NCBI RefSeq assembly: GCF_000471905.2
Contig: NW_006497754.1
Coordinates: 3,977,283-4,041,282 of the forward strand
Length of the DNA stretch: 64,000 nucleotides
Reading direction: 5' to 3'
Origin: Amborella trichopoda
Lineage: Eukaryota > Streptophyta > Magnoliopsida > Amborellales > Amborellaceae
In this document: in pieces, positions 34,401 through 45,000 of the stretch
Layout: the number at the start of each line of letters is the position of its first letter
How positions within the stretch are numbered: the stretch's first letter is position 1
The notes under the pieces: model-generated
Databases searched by the model: none
Seen by the model: only the letters and a program-made list of their open reading frames with translations
Told to the model about the DNA's origin: nothing
Position numbers and translations under genes: made by a program

Positions 34401-37400
34401 ATACCAATGATCATCTTTTCTTACATTGCAAGTGGCCTCCTGCCTCTGGGCTCATCTTCTCCACCTCTTCAAATGGCTTGTTGCAGGTCGTGCAGCTATC
34501 ACAGTTACGATTTGGGCTACTTGGAAGGAAAGGAATCTGAGAACATTTGAAGGAAGGGAAAACTTAGGCATGACAATAATGGACCGGATCCATGCCACTG
34601 TCATTTTTTGGGCCACAAACTTGAAAAGGTGAAGAGTTAAGGCACCATGCTGCTAATGATTTTCTTCAGATCTGGCTGGAAATGTTGGAAACTTCATCCA
34701 TCAAAATCCCTTTATCACAACTGTAGTGCCCCCTGAACATGGTAGTATCATGCTTAATTTCAATGGTTGCTCCCTTGGCAACCTTGGACTGGCAGGATTC
34801 GGTGGTCGTTTTAGGGACCAGAGTGGCACCACTTTGTTCTCCTACTCCGGTTTCATTGGCTAAACTGATTCCACTAGCGCTGAGTCTATAGCCCAATTGG
34901 AGGGCATGGGCATCAAAAGGGTCATGGTGGATTGGTCTAGTAGGTTAGTGGTGGGGGAGGACTCCAAAAACGTCATATCCTAGGCTAAGAAGTATTCAAC
35001 ATGTCCATGGTGGCTGCACCACATCTTTGACCAATTTTCCGATCTTTGCAGGCATATGTACATCCCTTTTCGACGTACGTGGCACGGGGCAAACCATGAA
35101 GCAAATAGCTTCGCTAAAGCCAGAGCACTATCTGGAACAGCTGACCTGCTTAATAGCATGACCTTCTTGGCACCTTTTTGAGCATCGGTCCCATTTTTAC
35201 CTATTTTTGGACAGGGTTTTATCTTTGTTTTTATTTTGATCTACAGGGTCTCTGAGTCATTTTTGTGTAGCTTCAGCTAGAACGCATTTTTTGGGAACTG
35301 TAAAGAGCACCCACCCGATGGACTGCATGATTATTTTTGTAAACACTTACGCACAATACAACAGTTAACCTTTTAAAAAGCGGTCATATATGTTTATCTC
35401 GTGTACCACTATGGTATACCACTACAAGCATTTGACTGGTTGTACCACATTAGTGATTCATATTACAGATATCGTTTCATACCATATTGCGATTGTTACA
35501 TTATGTGTATCAGGGGATGCAACATTATTTTTAATTTTATTCATTTGATATCTTCATGTTTAAACCATATATATGTACAAGTATTGTAACTTCTTAAAGA
35601 GTATCATCAATATGGGTATGAACTCCACGTTCGTTGCCCTTATCCTCGAGCTTGAAAGAGCTGATGAGAAAGGGTTTCTGGCCCATCAGCCTCATAACAG
35701 CTCGTGCAAGCCACTAAGTGCTTGCTTCTGAGCAATGTGCTCAGCCAAGACATGCCCAACTCAAGGCACTTTTGCCCAAGGAAGACAGATTCATGATGGA
35801 GCAGTGATCGCTCACAAATGTATCCATGCCAGACACCTTCTGGTAAACCTTTCCTATTCATCAAATTGGATTTTGAAAGGCTGTGGCTCTGATGGGCCTC
35901 AGCTGAATGTGGCACTCTTGGGTGTCAAGAATCTTCTCCTCTGCTTTCTTCTCCATATTGATTAACAGAAGTCCTCATCCCCATGATTTCTTCCACTTTT
36001 CAAGGGGCCTCCGCCAAGGTGGGTTATCTCCCTCTTTCTTCTGGATACAGCCATGATATGTTCTATAGCTTCTCCTCCTCTCAGAGTAGACCACCCATTT
36101 GGGGTCCAGTTGTCTAGAGATTGAGCACATGATAGTATCTCTTTCTTATTTGGTTGCTGCATCATCTTAATGAAGCCCACGATTTCCAGTGTTCCTGTTT
36201 TCCAGATATCTCTGTTGAAAATGCCTACATCCATTGAACACACTCTAGAATGCTCGAGGAGAGGATTTTTATGGAAAGGAGCTTGCGAGCCCCATAAAAA
36301 TTTCATCTCATTAGTTGGGAAACAGTCCGCCTAAGTCCAGGGGTGGCATGGGGATCAGAAAGCTAAGGGGCTGCAACAGAGCTCCCCTTGCCAAGGGGCT
36401 GTGGACTCTGCCCCAGAAAGTCACCAATGTGGTGGACGGTGGTCAAACATTGATATGGTGCCCTTGCTCTGGACCACAGAGGTTTCTAGGACACTAGATA
36501 TTTTTTGCTACCTCTTGTAATAGGGCGTGCTTATAAGCCCATTTTTTTGAGACCTCAATCTTTTGTATACAGCCACTTCAAAAGGATATATTTTGTACAG
36601 GGTCAGTGAACCGATTTTTTGACTGAGATACCTGTCTCGTGGGTATTCTCGGTCCTCTCCTCCCTCTATCTATTGTATTCCTTCCTCTTTTCAAGTAATA
36701 CAATGTTAACATTCTCAAAAGAAAACATTGATATGGTGCCCAAATTTTTGGCTGGCTACCTGGTGGGACAACCAACAACCACGCTTTGGGTGTTTGGAAA
36801 GCTATCATCAGTCGCTTCCATGCTTTCTCCTACAAAATCCATTATGCAGCCATAACAGGGGTTTGCTTTTGAACTAACTATGACTACTCCCTCGACTCCT
36901 GGAACAGGAATCCCCTGATGTCTGCCTTATTTCTACCAACTAGGAGGCTAATGTCTCGTGCTAATAAAAGCAACTTGAACAGTCTGGCACCCTAATTTAG
37001 GCGTAACCTCAATGATAGTGAGGCTCTGGAGCGTGTCTCATTGCTGGCATAGTTTTAAAACTATATCATACTATTCTCAGGCAGGGACAAGGTCTGGACC
37101 CCTTCCACTTTGGGCTTATTCTTGGTCTTCTCTCTCTACAAGACACTAAACCAATTGAATGATGCTCCTGCCCTAGTATCAAGGGCCTGGGTTACCCAAG
37201 CTCCATCAAAATTCCAAGCCTTCCAACTGGTTGGTCATTTCGAACAAGGAACTCACACAGGACCACATGCGGAGCGGGTTATTTCTCTGCAATGTGTGGG
37301 TACCACGAATAATCCATCAACTGTCTCTTCCTATGTTGTGCTTTCGCCTCACAGTTCTAGTATCCCACATCTCAATCTCTTTGGCTGATGTCGGGTCATG

Positions 37401-40140
37401 CTCACCTCCTGCACTATTCCAATCCTAGTCTCTACCTTCCTTCCCAGCCACAGATCTGATCTACACTTGTGGCAAATGTTCCTGTTAACTTTTCTTTGGC
37501 TCGTATGGTTGGAAAGGAATAGATGCGTCGTTGAAAGCAAGGAAAGCACCATCAATCCATTGAAGGACCACTTGACATCTATCTTCACTTTGTGGGGCCT
37601 AAACCACAAATCTTGCAAATCTTAATCCTGAAAGCAACGTCACAAAGCTCAATTTTGACAGATGCTCTTTGGGCATCCCAGGCATGGGCATTGGGGGCTT
37701 CTTTGGAAGCCACAACAGGTGCCACACTGTAAACATTTTCAGGCCCCATCAAATTTTTCATATTTCCTCCCCATTGGTATCGCAGATTCTACACAAGTCG
37801 AGGCCCTAGCCCTCTTGGAAGGCCTTTGAAAGTTCAACCCCAGTTCAACCCCAATTGGAGCCCCCACTTGATGGTCGAAGGAGACTCCTAGAACGTTAGT
37901 GCTTGGGCCTCCGGTTCCACCTACTGCCCTTGGAGATTATAACATATGTTTGATGAAATATCACACCTTTGTAGGGGCCTTAGGGTCTCATGTCAGCACA
38001 ATTTTATGGAAGTTAATGCTGCTACCAATTTTTTGGTTAAGGAGCCTTATCGAACTCCACCTGTCAATTTCTTGAAGGCATAGTCATCCTGAGTTGTACT
38101 TAACACAGCTCTTTGTCTTTACTCTATAAGCTGTATAGCACTTTTGGACCCTACGGGGTTTTTGTATAGGACACCCGCCAGAGCTGTAGTTTCATATTTT
38201 GTACACTCCATTTTAATCAATACAAAGTGAACAGCTTAAAAAAAATATACTATAGCCTGAGCCTAGGCTTTGCTATTGGGGTTCGCCCTTTTGGCTGAAG
38301 GAGATTCCAAAAATGTCATCATAATTGGGCAAGCATATCCCCCTTCTGACCTGGCAACTCGAACACATCTTCGACAATATCTTCGTACTTTGTTGCCCAC
38401 TACGTGTTTCCTTCATTCATGCGTAGCATGAGGCAAGCACAATAGTGGGCTCGCTTCCCAAACAAGACATAACTGGCAGAGTCCTTTGTATACCAGCTTT
38501 CACAAACTATCAGGACAAGGTAACCTCTTTTGTATGAATTTCTATAACACCAGTTTTTGTAACACATACTCGGCAATTCCACATCTTTTACTGTTATTAA
38601 TCCAAAGAAAAACTTCCAGATTATCCAATGCCACTGTCAGTAACTTATTATATCAATATCCAAGCATATTCAGAGATCTGTGCTGGAAGTTTTGATTCTC
38701 CGATTGCATTTCTAGTAAGCTCAGGCATCAATTTTTTTGTTTCTTATTTTTCGTGGGGTGGAAAGAGCTTTCCATACTATTTGAAGTTTTGACTCCATGT
38801 GTATACCTATTTCCTTTTTAGATAGATTTGCAATTCTTTTGGCTAGTTATTTGTTTCTGAGCTTTGTTTCGTTTGACCTTGAATTTTTAGTGTCATTTCG
38901 ATAATGCAAATAAACCTTGCAGGGTGGAATTTGAGGACGTGCACAGGCTTAGTGATGGACAAGTCAAGCATTCCCCAGAAGTATTTTATGCAGGTTCTCT
39001 GTGGAAGGTAGGCAAAGTGCCACCAGTTCTGTTGAATGTTTGGGTTCCCTAATATATATACATGTGCTGTGAGCTTTGAAATTCTTTTTTGCAGGTTAGC
39101 GCTCAGGCATTTAGTGATGAAGACCCCCAAGGACGCCGGACAATTGGTACGTTTTTGCTCATGTGTAGTATGTGGGGAGAACCACGTTTTGAACTGGGAA
39201 CTCAGTTGATCTCTGTTGATTTCAGGATTATTTCTCCATCGACGCAAGGCAGAGGCAATAGATCATCAAAGAAAAGTCAGCTATCTTTCGTTTTTCTTTT
39301 TTATTTTCTTTTTTATGTTATTTTTTATTATAGGGAAATTGATCAAATTACATCCAGTTTCAAATAGTCAATCAAAGTACACATCATTATATGGGTAATA
39401 TTTTGTTGGGTGAAATGTAGTTGATTTCTGAGGTGTGATTTGATATATTTCCCTTAATTATGACAAACATCACAGTGAACATAGACATGAGACTGCTTGC
39501 TATATCAGAAATTCATCTTGAAATTGGGTTTTCAATTTACAGGTTTATCCCTATGTAGATATTAGAGAAAAGGTTAAAGCTCGTTATCAGGTAGTGAATG
39601 CTTCTGTTTATTTTACTAGTCCTGACATGACTTGTAGTTGGGTTTCAATTTTGGGAAATTGTGCTACAATGCAATGGATTGTGGAATGATGAATTGACCA
39701 ATCAAATGAAGGTGACAGAGAGAGGGACCAACCAGAATAGGACATAACCCTGAACCGGGTCCTACTTTCTATCAGTCTATCCATCACCGTCCATTTATTG
39801 AACTTTATTGACCCCATTTCCCATTGTATTATCGTGCACTTTCTCAAATTACTTTACCTTTACTTAACTATCAGAAGGAAATGCAAATGTATATTGGGGT
39901 ATCTACAAGATAAACTTCCATTTTTGTAGTTTTTAGGTTGATAGTAACTTCCATTGTTAATCGCAGTTGATTTGTCCATCAAAGAGAGAAGTCATGGTGT
40001 TTGCAAGTGTTCAGGAAGGTACTCTATTACCTAAGGCGCCCAAGGGTTGGGGTTGGCGAAGAGCTTTGCTCTTTGATGAACTTGCTGATCTCGTTCAAGC
40101 AGGAGCATTAAGAGTAGCTGCAGTTGTTCAGCTTGTTTGA
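19819..40140 (+). CDS. BTB/POZ domain protein, 12 exons
   Basis: CDS is join(19819..20066,22139..22322,22486..22554,22682..22780,23978..24057,24128..24956,25654..26345,38923..39007,39095..39146,39226..39275,39543..39590,39967..40140), 2,610 bases, 869 residues. Every junction is GT-AG and the frame is unbroken, which strongly supports the model. Residues 55-145 form a BTB/POZ fold (SDIVVQAMGISYHLHRLILS, then VLAAASFLDLQ). Residues 145-235 look like the helical extension that often follows BTB. Residues 235-400 are Ser/Asn-rich and probably disordered. Conserved-looking blocks are LEELGFPCKAVCDGLWLQ (about 485-503), CKHCSLMSILCACRQPYG and AWPPTRFVFSRVPFGLGNR. The C terminus ends with a compact ALLFDELADLVQAGALRVA segment. 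BTB proteins usually act as Cullin-3 adaptors or dimerisation platforms; the specific target is unknown. I do not recognise the named ortholog. The ATG at 19819 is the first in this frame. Intron 7 spans 12.6 kb of LINEs. Confidence 0.92.
21118..21475 (+). mobile_element. RTE-type LINE 3' fragment in BTB intron 1
   Basis: This sense-oriented remnant of the reverse-transcriptase C-terminal region includes EMRMLSGKTRNDRIQNEYIR, NLGVIPTRDKMRESRLQ and a WMEVVRRDMMTYGLIESMM-like stretch after frame changes. It ends with GCTGACCTCAAATAGTTAAG and a GATGATGAT tail. It is strongly 5'-truncated and frameshifted. Confidence 0.8.
25040..25640 (+). repeat. Intronic minisatellite with CT tracts, about 10 units
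   Basis: About ten diverged copies of ATCAGTAATGACATGCCAAC plus CTGAAAACCAA occur in BTB intron 6, separated by (TC)n and short (CA)n tracts. Spacing is about 38 to 100 bases because of the variable CT runs. The array ends about a dozen bases before the exon 7 acceptor at 25653, so its last CT run may serve as that intron's polypyrimidine tract. Confidence 0.85.
26700..30390 (+). mobile_element. L1-type LINE A, 5' region through start of ORF2
   Basis: A C-rich, sense-oriented stretch of about 3.4 kb precedes a recognisable ORF2 start at about 30,121: MVLSWNIQGLMNFAKQRPL, the usual opening of plant L1 endonuclease (EEP) domains. It continues with SGRIWVIQDPALHSIM-like sequence to about 30,385. 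Upstream reading frames are broken and I cannot define ORF1 reliably; a minus-strand frame at 27061-27621 is probably not a gene. The LINE resumes at about 32,012 after an insertion. Confidence 0.65.
27352..28025. repeat. 337-bp tandem duplication within LINE A
   Basis: The block from GAAACCTCATGTGCAAAGGG to CTTCCCGGCACCATGGC occurs twice with a 337-base offset, measured at both ends. The copies differ by scattered substitutions and small indels. Confidence 0.9.
30395..31195. repeat. GCCTAGG-rich insertion in LINE A
   Basis: The segment begins near TCGCCTAGGCGGTTAGGAGC and ends near GCAGCCTAGGAGGCTG. It holds many CCTAGG words at both ends in inverted relation and an AT-rich middle. It interrupts the endonuclease coding sequence of LINE A. 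I do not recognise a named family. Confidence 0.5.
31200..32008 (+). mobile_element. L1-type LINE B, 3' end with RNase H and poly(A)
   Basis: Sense-oriented remnant. A segment with IKLMVIFWASKHKIFKG precedes an RNase H domain (about 31,405-31,800; TKLNFDGCSLVNQGRP and EAEALALLEGLKTF), followed by a 3' UTR ending AGTAATACAATGTTAACTTC and an A-rich tail. It sits inside LINE A, whose endonuclease resumes directly after the tail. Confidence 0.75.
32012..35380 (+). mobile_element. L1-type LINE A, remainder of ORF2 and 3' end
   Basis: In order: end of the endonuclease (SVYGSIT at 32,020; GGDFNV near 32,105), linker (IRDWWASYSVQGWVGSAYQ near 32,455), reverse transcriptase (about 33,000-34,100; GFIKERQILDGALIAHEC, DCEKAYNHVVWD, GLSQGDPLSHFLFAIVAE), zinc-binding domain (34,330-34,450; KRGIPIPNRCIMCKAVEDT) and RNase H (34,755-35,130). 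The catalytic box expected to read A-D-D is AND here (HHANDT), and stops and frameshifts are frequent, so it is dead. The 3' end is near CAATACAACAGTTAACC at about 35,350-35,370. Confidence 0.85.
35381..35600. other. Short AT-rich segment between LINEs
   Basis: No coding or repeat signature is recognised. It may be original intron sequence or a 3' remnant of another element. Confidence 0.4.
35610..38250 (+). mobile_element. L1-type LINE C, 5'-truncated, interrupted by LINE D
   Basis: Reverse-transcriptase sequence starts with MNSTFVALI and FWPISLITA and continues through GLRQGGLSPS and KSRGGMGIRKL to about 36,463. It resumes after an insertion at 36,742 (NFWLATWWDN), then the zinc-binding region (near 37,190-37,290), a linker (LVWLERNRCVVESKE) and RNase H (about 37,640-38,090). 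The 3' end reads AATCAATACAAAGTGAAC and then A8 at about 38,240. Stops and frameshifts throughout show it is inactive. Confidence 0.8.
36464..36722 (+). mobile_element. LINE D: short 5'-truncated insertion with target-site duplication
   Basis: This 259-bp insertion is flanked by perfect 19-bp direct repeats AAACATTGATATGGTGCCC (36445-36463 and 36723-36741). It consists of an L1-type 3' UTR ending AAGTAATACAATGTTAAC and a short A-rich tail, matching the end of LINE B. Removing it rejoins the reverse-transcriptase reading of LINE C. Confidence 0.92.
38262..38490 (+). mobile_element. L1-type RNase H fragment (LINE E)
   Basis: Immediately after the poly(A) tail of LINE C, a second RNase H-like stretch appears (EGDSKNVI-like, then LTWQLEHIFDNIFVLCCPL in shifting frames). 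It must come from another L1 copy, probably the one into which LINE C inserted. Confidence 0.6.
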
Positions 40141-41850
40141 GATTAGTGGAGTAACATTCTAGCATCTCATGTAACTATAAGTGGGATTATACCAGTGTAT
40201 CATATCTCTATGCATAGAGCATCTTACTCTATTCTTTATCCATTTGAGAAGAAGATTAGTGTATATGGATCTCTTTTCCTGGGAAAAGAATTCGGTAATC
40301 GTATGGAACATGGAAAACCATGATCCATTGAGGGCATGATCGCTGTCCAATGAGAGTATAGACAGCGATAGAGTGAGAGCAGGACTTGCATTTGGAGTTG
40401 TCATGTTCTATTGGGTCCTACTATCTCTGTTACTGTCTTATTGTTTCAATGGACAGTGATGACCACCATGGACTATGATTTTCCATAATCTGCTGGATTA
40501 TAGTATATATTCCCTATTTTTCAAGTGGTTTTAAATTGGAGCTTGGAAATCCTGTCACGGTACATTCTGGTCTGGTTGAAAATAATTGTAATATCGAGGA
40601 TTCATTTCAAAATTCATAACCCCTTGAATAATCATGTTTACTCAGTGGAGAGGCAGTGTAATCTTTCCATCCTTGTAATGAATTTTATAGTTGAAATAAA
40701 CCAGATGCGTGCGTGTGTTATGTTTCTGGTCCATTTCGAGCCCATGGCAATCATTGTTAAAGGAATTGCCCATGTCAAACATTGGTAAAGGAATCGAACA
40801 TGCACCCATGTGGTTTGTATTTATTTTTGGTAAAGATGATTTATTGTTTAATCATTAGCCAGATAGTTTCAGTCTGCTCAGAGTGACTGTATGTTGGTCA
40901 ACAAATTTAGTTATTGATGAAACTTAATCCTTTCCTTATTACTTGGAAGTTAAAAGGAAAGTAGAGGTGGTATTATGGTTTTTGGGCTGAATAGTAAGAA
41001 AAAATCTGCAGATGCAACAAATTTTTTATTGGTATTTGGTTGTTAGTTAGCCGAATTCAATCAAAACATTTTTCAGAAATTTAGCCAAAATTGAGTATTA
41101 AAACCCTTCTAGCTTTTACCAAACTGTGTTCGTTGATTTGGAATATAATTGATTCTGATATTTACTGAGGATATTATGGGATTTTTGGGTAACACTGATT
41201 TTTAGCGAACTTACCTACCCTTGCACAACCATAACTATGATTGGAACAAATTGAAAGAGATCATCAAATATGATCCTCTCTCTCATCAATTAGCCATGGG
41301 AAAGCAACACTAAGAAATTCATTGTTAATTCATAGGTAATGAAGCTTTGATGCAATTGTATTCAACCGTGCGCAATGGAAAGAATGGCTGATAACATAGT
41401 AATCAACTAAAGGTCTTATCTGCACAAACTAATGGTTCCAGATGGAAGATTTGGCTCCAAGACCGTACTGCACAAAATAATTCTGAAAAATGGAGTTTTT
41501 GTTTGTTACAGGGAGAGAGAGCTCATGGGAATGCTTCAGGGGATCCTAATGGTAGAAGCAATGAAACATAACTCATTAAAAAAAATAACTCAAAACAAAC
41601 AACATAAAAAAGTAATAGAATTCGAACATGAATTGCAACAGAAATAATACTGGACATTCAAACAAATTAAGCCTTATTAGGTTCCACCGTACTTATCATC
41701 TCCAAATCTATAGAGCCTTACGATAGGAAACCACTTGCCTTGCTACAAAGCCCTATAACTCTCACAGAAAAAGCAAAATTCTCAATAGAAAAATATTGGC
41801 TTAGAAGAACCAAAACAAAAACCCCAAAAATGACACCTGCACCGTACTAA
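40141..41850. other. Intergenic region; 3' UTR of BTB gene at the left
   Basis: No further gene is seen. The BTB 3' UTR probably extends to a few hundred bases beyond 40140. The interval separates the convergent BTB (plus) and TOC159 (minus) genes. Short frames are not supported. Confidence 0.5.
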
Positions 41851-41865
41851 CAACCACAACCCCAT

Positions 41866-41867
<2 letters not shown>

Positions 41868-41905
<38 letters not shown>
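41868..41905. repeat. (GA)n microsatellite
   Basis: About 18 GA repeats lie about 130 bases beyond the TOC159 stop codon, probably in its 3' UTR. Three GGCTCTTCAAA-like words follow between 41,926 and 42,040. Confidence 0.95.
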
Positions 41906-41908
<3 letters not shown>

Positions 41909-42037
41909 CTGTGCACCACAAAAAAGGCTCTTCAAAACCCAAGTGCAAAAACCGGAAAAGCTCTTCAAACCCTAAAAGTCTTTCACTGCTGTACCACCAA
42001 CAAAACAACTGGACCCACAAAAATGGCTCTTCAAACT

Positions 42038-45000
42038 CTAGCGCCCAAACTGTGACTCACGACCACCCCACAGGCTCCGAAACAATAGAGCAGCCAGAGG
42101 AATAATCCCAAATAACGCAATTTGTACCTGTTCCGAGCTGCTTGTCCTAATTGTAATTTGCCCTGTCATCTTATTATTCAACCCCACTCGAGCAGCCATC
42201 TTCGTATTACGACCAATCGAAAACTGGGACTGCAAATTAGCACCCAATGCCAAGTCCCCTCTCCACCTCATAAGCGAAAGCCCCAGCGTGGCCTGGTCTT
42301 GCCCAATTGGATAGTCTCCCTCTCTCAGTCTAACCTCCAAATTGGCCCCACAAGCCAAATCGCTACCGGCTTGAACGCCTCCTGCACTTCCCACTAAATT
42401 GAGCCTCTTCCCAATAGGAAGCCGGTCCTCAATCTTGAGCCCGGTCGCTATGGTGTCCCCCAAAATTGTAACCGAGAACCCAGCTCCAGTTCGATTCTTG
42501 TAGAAGTTTTTAAACCGAGTTTCACCTCGAAAAATGTAGGCCAATTGCTTGCCCACTGTCTGTATATCAAAGCCAGCCATGCTTGAGCCATGCTCGCCAT
42601 GCTTGGCTGAGACCGAAGAATCCAAGTGGATATTGAACTCCCTCTTGTCTTTAGTTATTTGGACAGATAAGGCAGCAGGGAATTTGTTAAGAATTGCGAG
42701 GGTTTCTTCAAGGCTCACACCATCATAACCACAGTCATGATCCCATCCATGTGTATCTAAAACAGGGCGGCTCAGAAGGTGAGAGCTGGGTTCAAGAAAA
42801 CGATATCGGTAACCGGCGTTATCACCGTCGAATGATGGGGGCAACACCATGTCGGGAAGCGGAACCGGCACAGCCGCAGGCCCCACATCATAATCCTCAT
42901 TTGGAAACTCGCTTACAATTGATTCACCAGCCGATGCCCTCTTCTTTGCCTTCTTAATTTGTTGGAGCTCCTCTTTCCATTGCCTCCTTTGAAGCAACCT
43001 CACCCTGTAATCAAACTCTTCAAAATAGGCCTTCCTTTGATCTTTGCTAAGTTTGGCCAATTGTGCCTTCTTCAAGGGCTTGAAGGGGGGGAGTTGATCG
43101 TATTCATCTTCATCTCCCTCTTGATCGGAATCGGAGATATCATCCAAGTCTATGTCGGAGTCACCATTATCGCCCCCTTGATCAGTTGCAAGCTTGGGGT
43201 GGGGCCGGGATTGGAGGAGAGAGGAGAGAAGGAAAGGGAGCGGGGGGGACCGAATTCTTAACCCAAAGAGCTTTCCAGGACTTGAGTCTTGGAGCTTGAG
43301 GAGAGCGTTGGCCTCTGAAAGTATCTTTGATGAGTAGCACAAGACCAAGAGTTGGGGTCTCCAGGCTTGTCCATTAGGCAAGACCTTGTGGCCCTCTCTG
43401 TTCTTTCGACAAGAAGGGTGGTTCTCAACTAAAGAAACCGGGTTCATTAGCCTCATGTCACCCGCTGCCTGCCTTATTGAATGTTGAACAACATGTGAGC
43501 GTTGAGCCACAAAGACCTCATAGCTTAGTGGTGCTCCATTGGCACCATCAGGGGGTGCACATGCAGCATGAGTGAGAGCCACAATAGCATTGAACCAAAT
43601 CGAGGCCCCAAGAGTACTAGTTATCGACCTCAAGAGAGGCAAATCATTATAGTCCCTACTCTGTGTATCAAGCCGATCCACATATAAGACTATATCAGGA
43701 GGACACCTCTTTGTGAACTTCTTTATCGATAATAACACCTTCTTATTCGCACTCTGGTCCATCACTGAAGGCATAAGACCTGGACTGTCGATAATCTTCA
43801 CCTTTACCCCATTAAGAACCCCATTAATCTCTCTCACAGTTGGGGTTGATGGCTCGAAAGCATTAGTTCGGGCCTTTGTTTCTCCAAAAATTGAGTTTAT
43901 AGTCGCACTCTTGCCAACCCCAGTTTTTCCAAGAACCAAAATTGTGCACGAGAAATCAAGGGGAGACCCACCATCAGTCTCAAGTTGCTTGGCCTCTTGC
44001 TTCGCAGCCTCAAGCCCAACGCCTCGCCTTCCATGCCAGCCCCGCTTAATCCCCTCAGCTAACCCTAAGCGATACAAAACTTGGGCAGCCACTACATCTT
44101 CGGATGAATGGCCTAACCGGTGAACAAGCCGAAGAAACTTCACCCTTATGTTTTGTATCTTCTCGTGCAATTTCTTTTCTTCTTCATCCATTGTGGTGTC
44201 TTGGTCCCCCAAGGCTGCAACTTCTGCTTGGGTAAAAATATTTGGACGGTTTTGCCGGGGTGTAGGCCTCAATGAGGGCATGGATGATCCCAATCCAGCA
44301 GGAGGATCACTGGAAAACAGCCTTGGTGCATCGGAAGGTGAGATAGTTATGGTGTTATCTGAAGTACCACCACTACTTGCCGCCTTTAAAAGAGCAGCTA
44401 AGGCAGCTGAATCAAATAGCTCTTCTTTGCCATCTTGCTCTTCTTCATCAGTTTCTACTTCTTCATCTGATTCTGACACAACTCGATCATCCATTTTTTG
44501 GAGATACATGGATGAGTTCTTCTCCATTTCGTTTACTATCTGTTGGGCTGTTTCAGCTGCCAATGTATTGGGAGGAAGTGTGGGGTTTTGGTATTCAGAA
44601 TTGATGTAGTCTTTGAGGAGAATCATCTTGATCTCTTCTTCCATATTTTGAACCAATGGCTCTGAAGCTTCTGACGCTTCTACCTCATCTACATCAGAGT
44701 AAGAATGTTCATTTGAGCGGGAAGACTTGAGTTTGGATTCACTGACACTTTTTTCTCCCTCTGCCTCAGTATCTCCAAAGCCACCTTCACGAGCGGTTAA
44801 AGAGAGATCCACGGCTTTGGTTTTATGAATTACTTCAGCTACTGATGCATTTGAATTCTCCGAGTTAATAGCTTCTAAAATAGGACAAATTGTTCCTTTC
44901 TCATGGTTGGGCTCTGTGTCTATGGTTTCTTCCTGTGCATCAGGGTTCAAAGTCACACCTGTTTTAGAAGCATTGCCACGAACAATAGCGTCACAATTCT

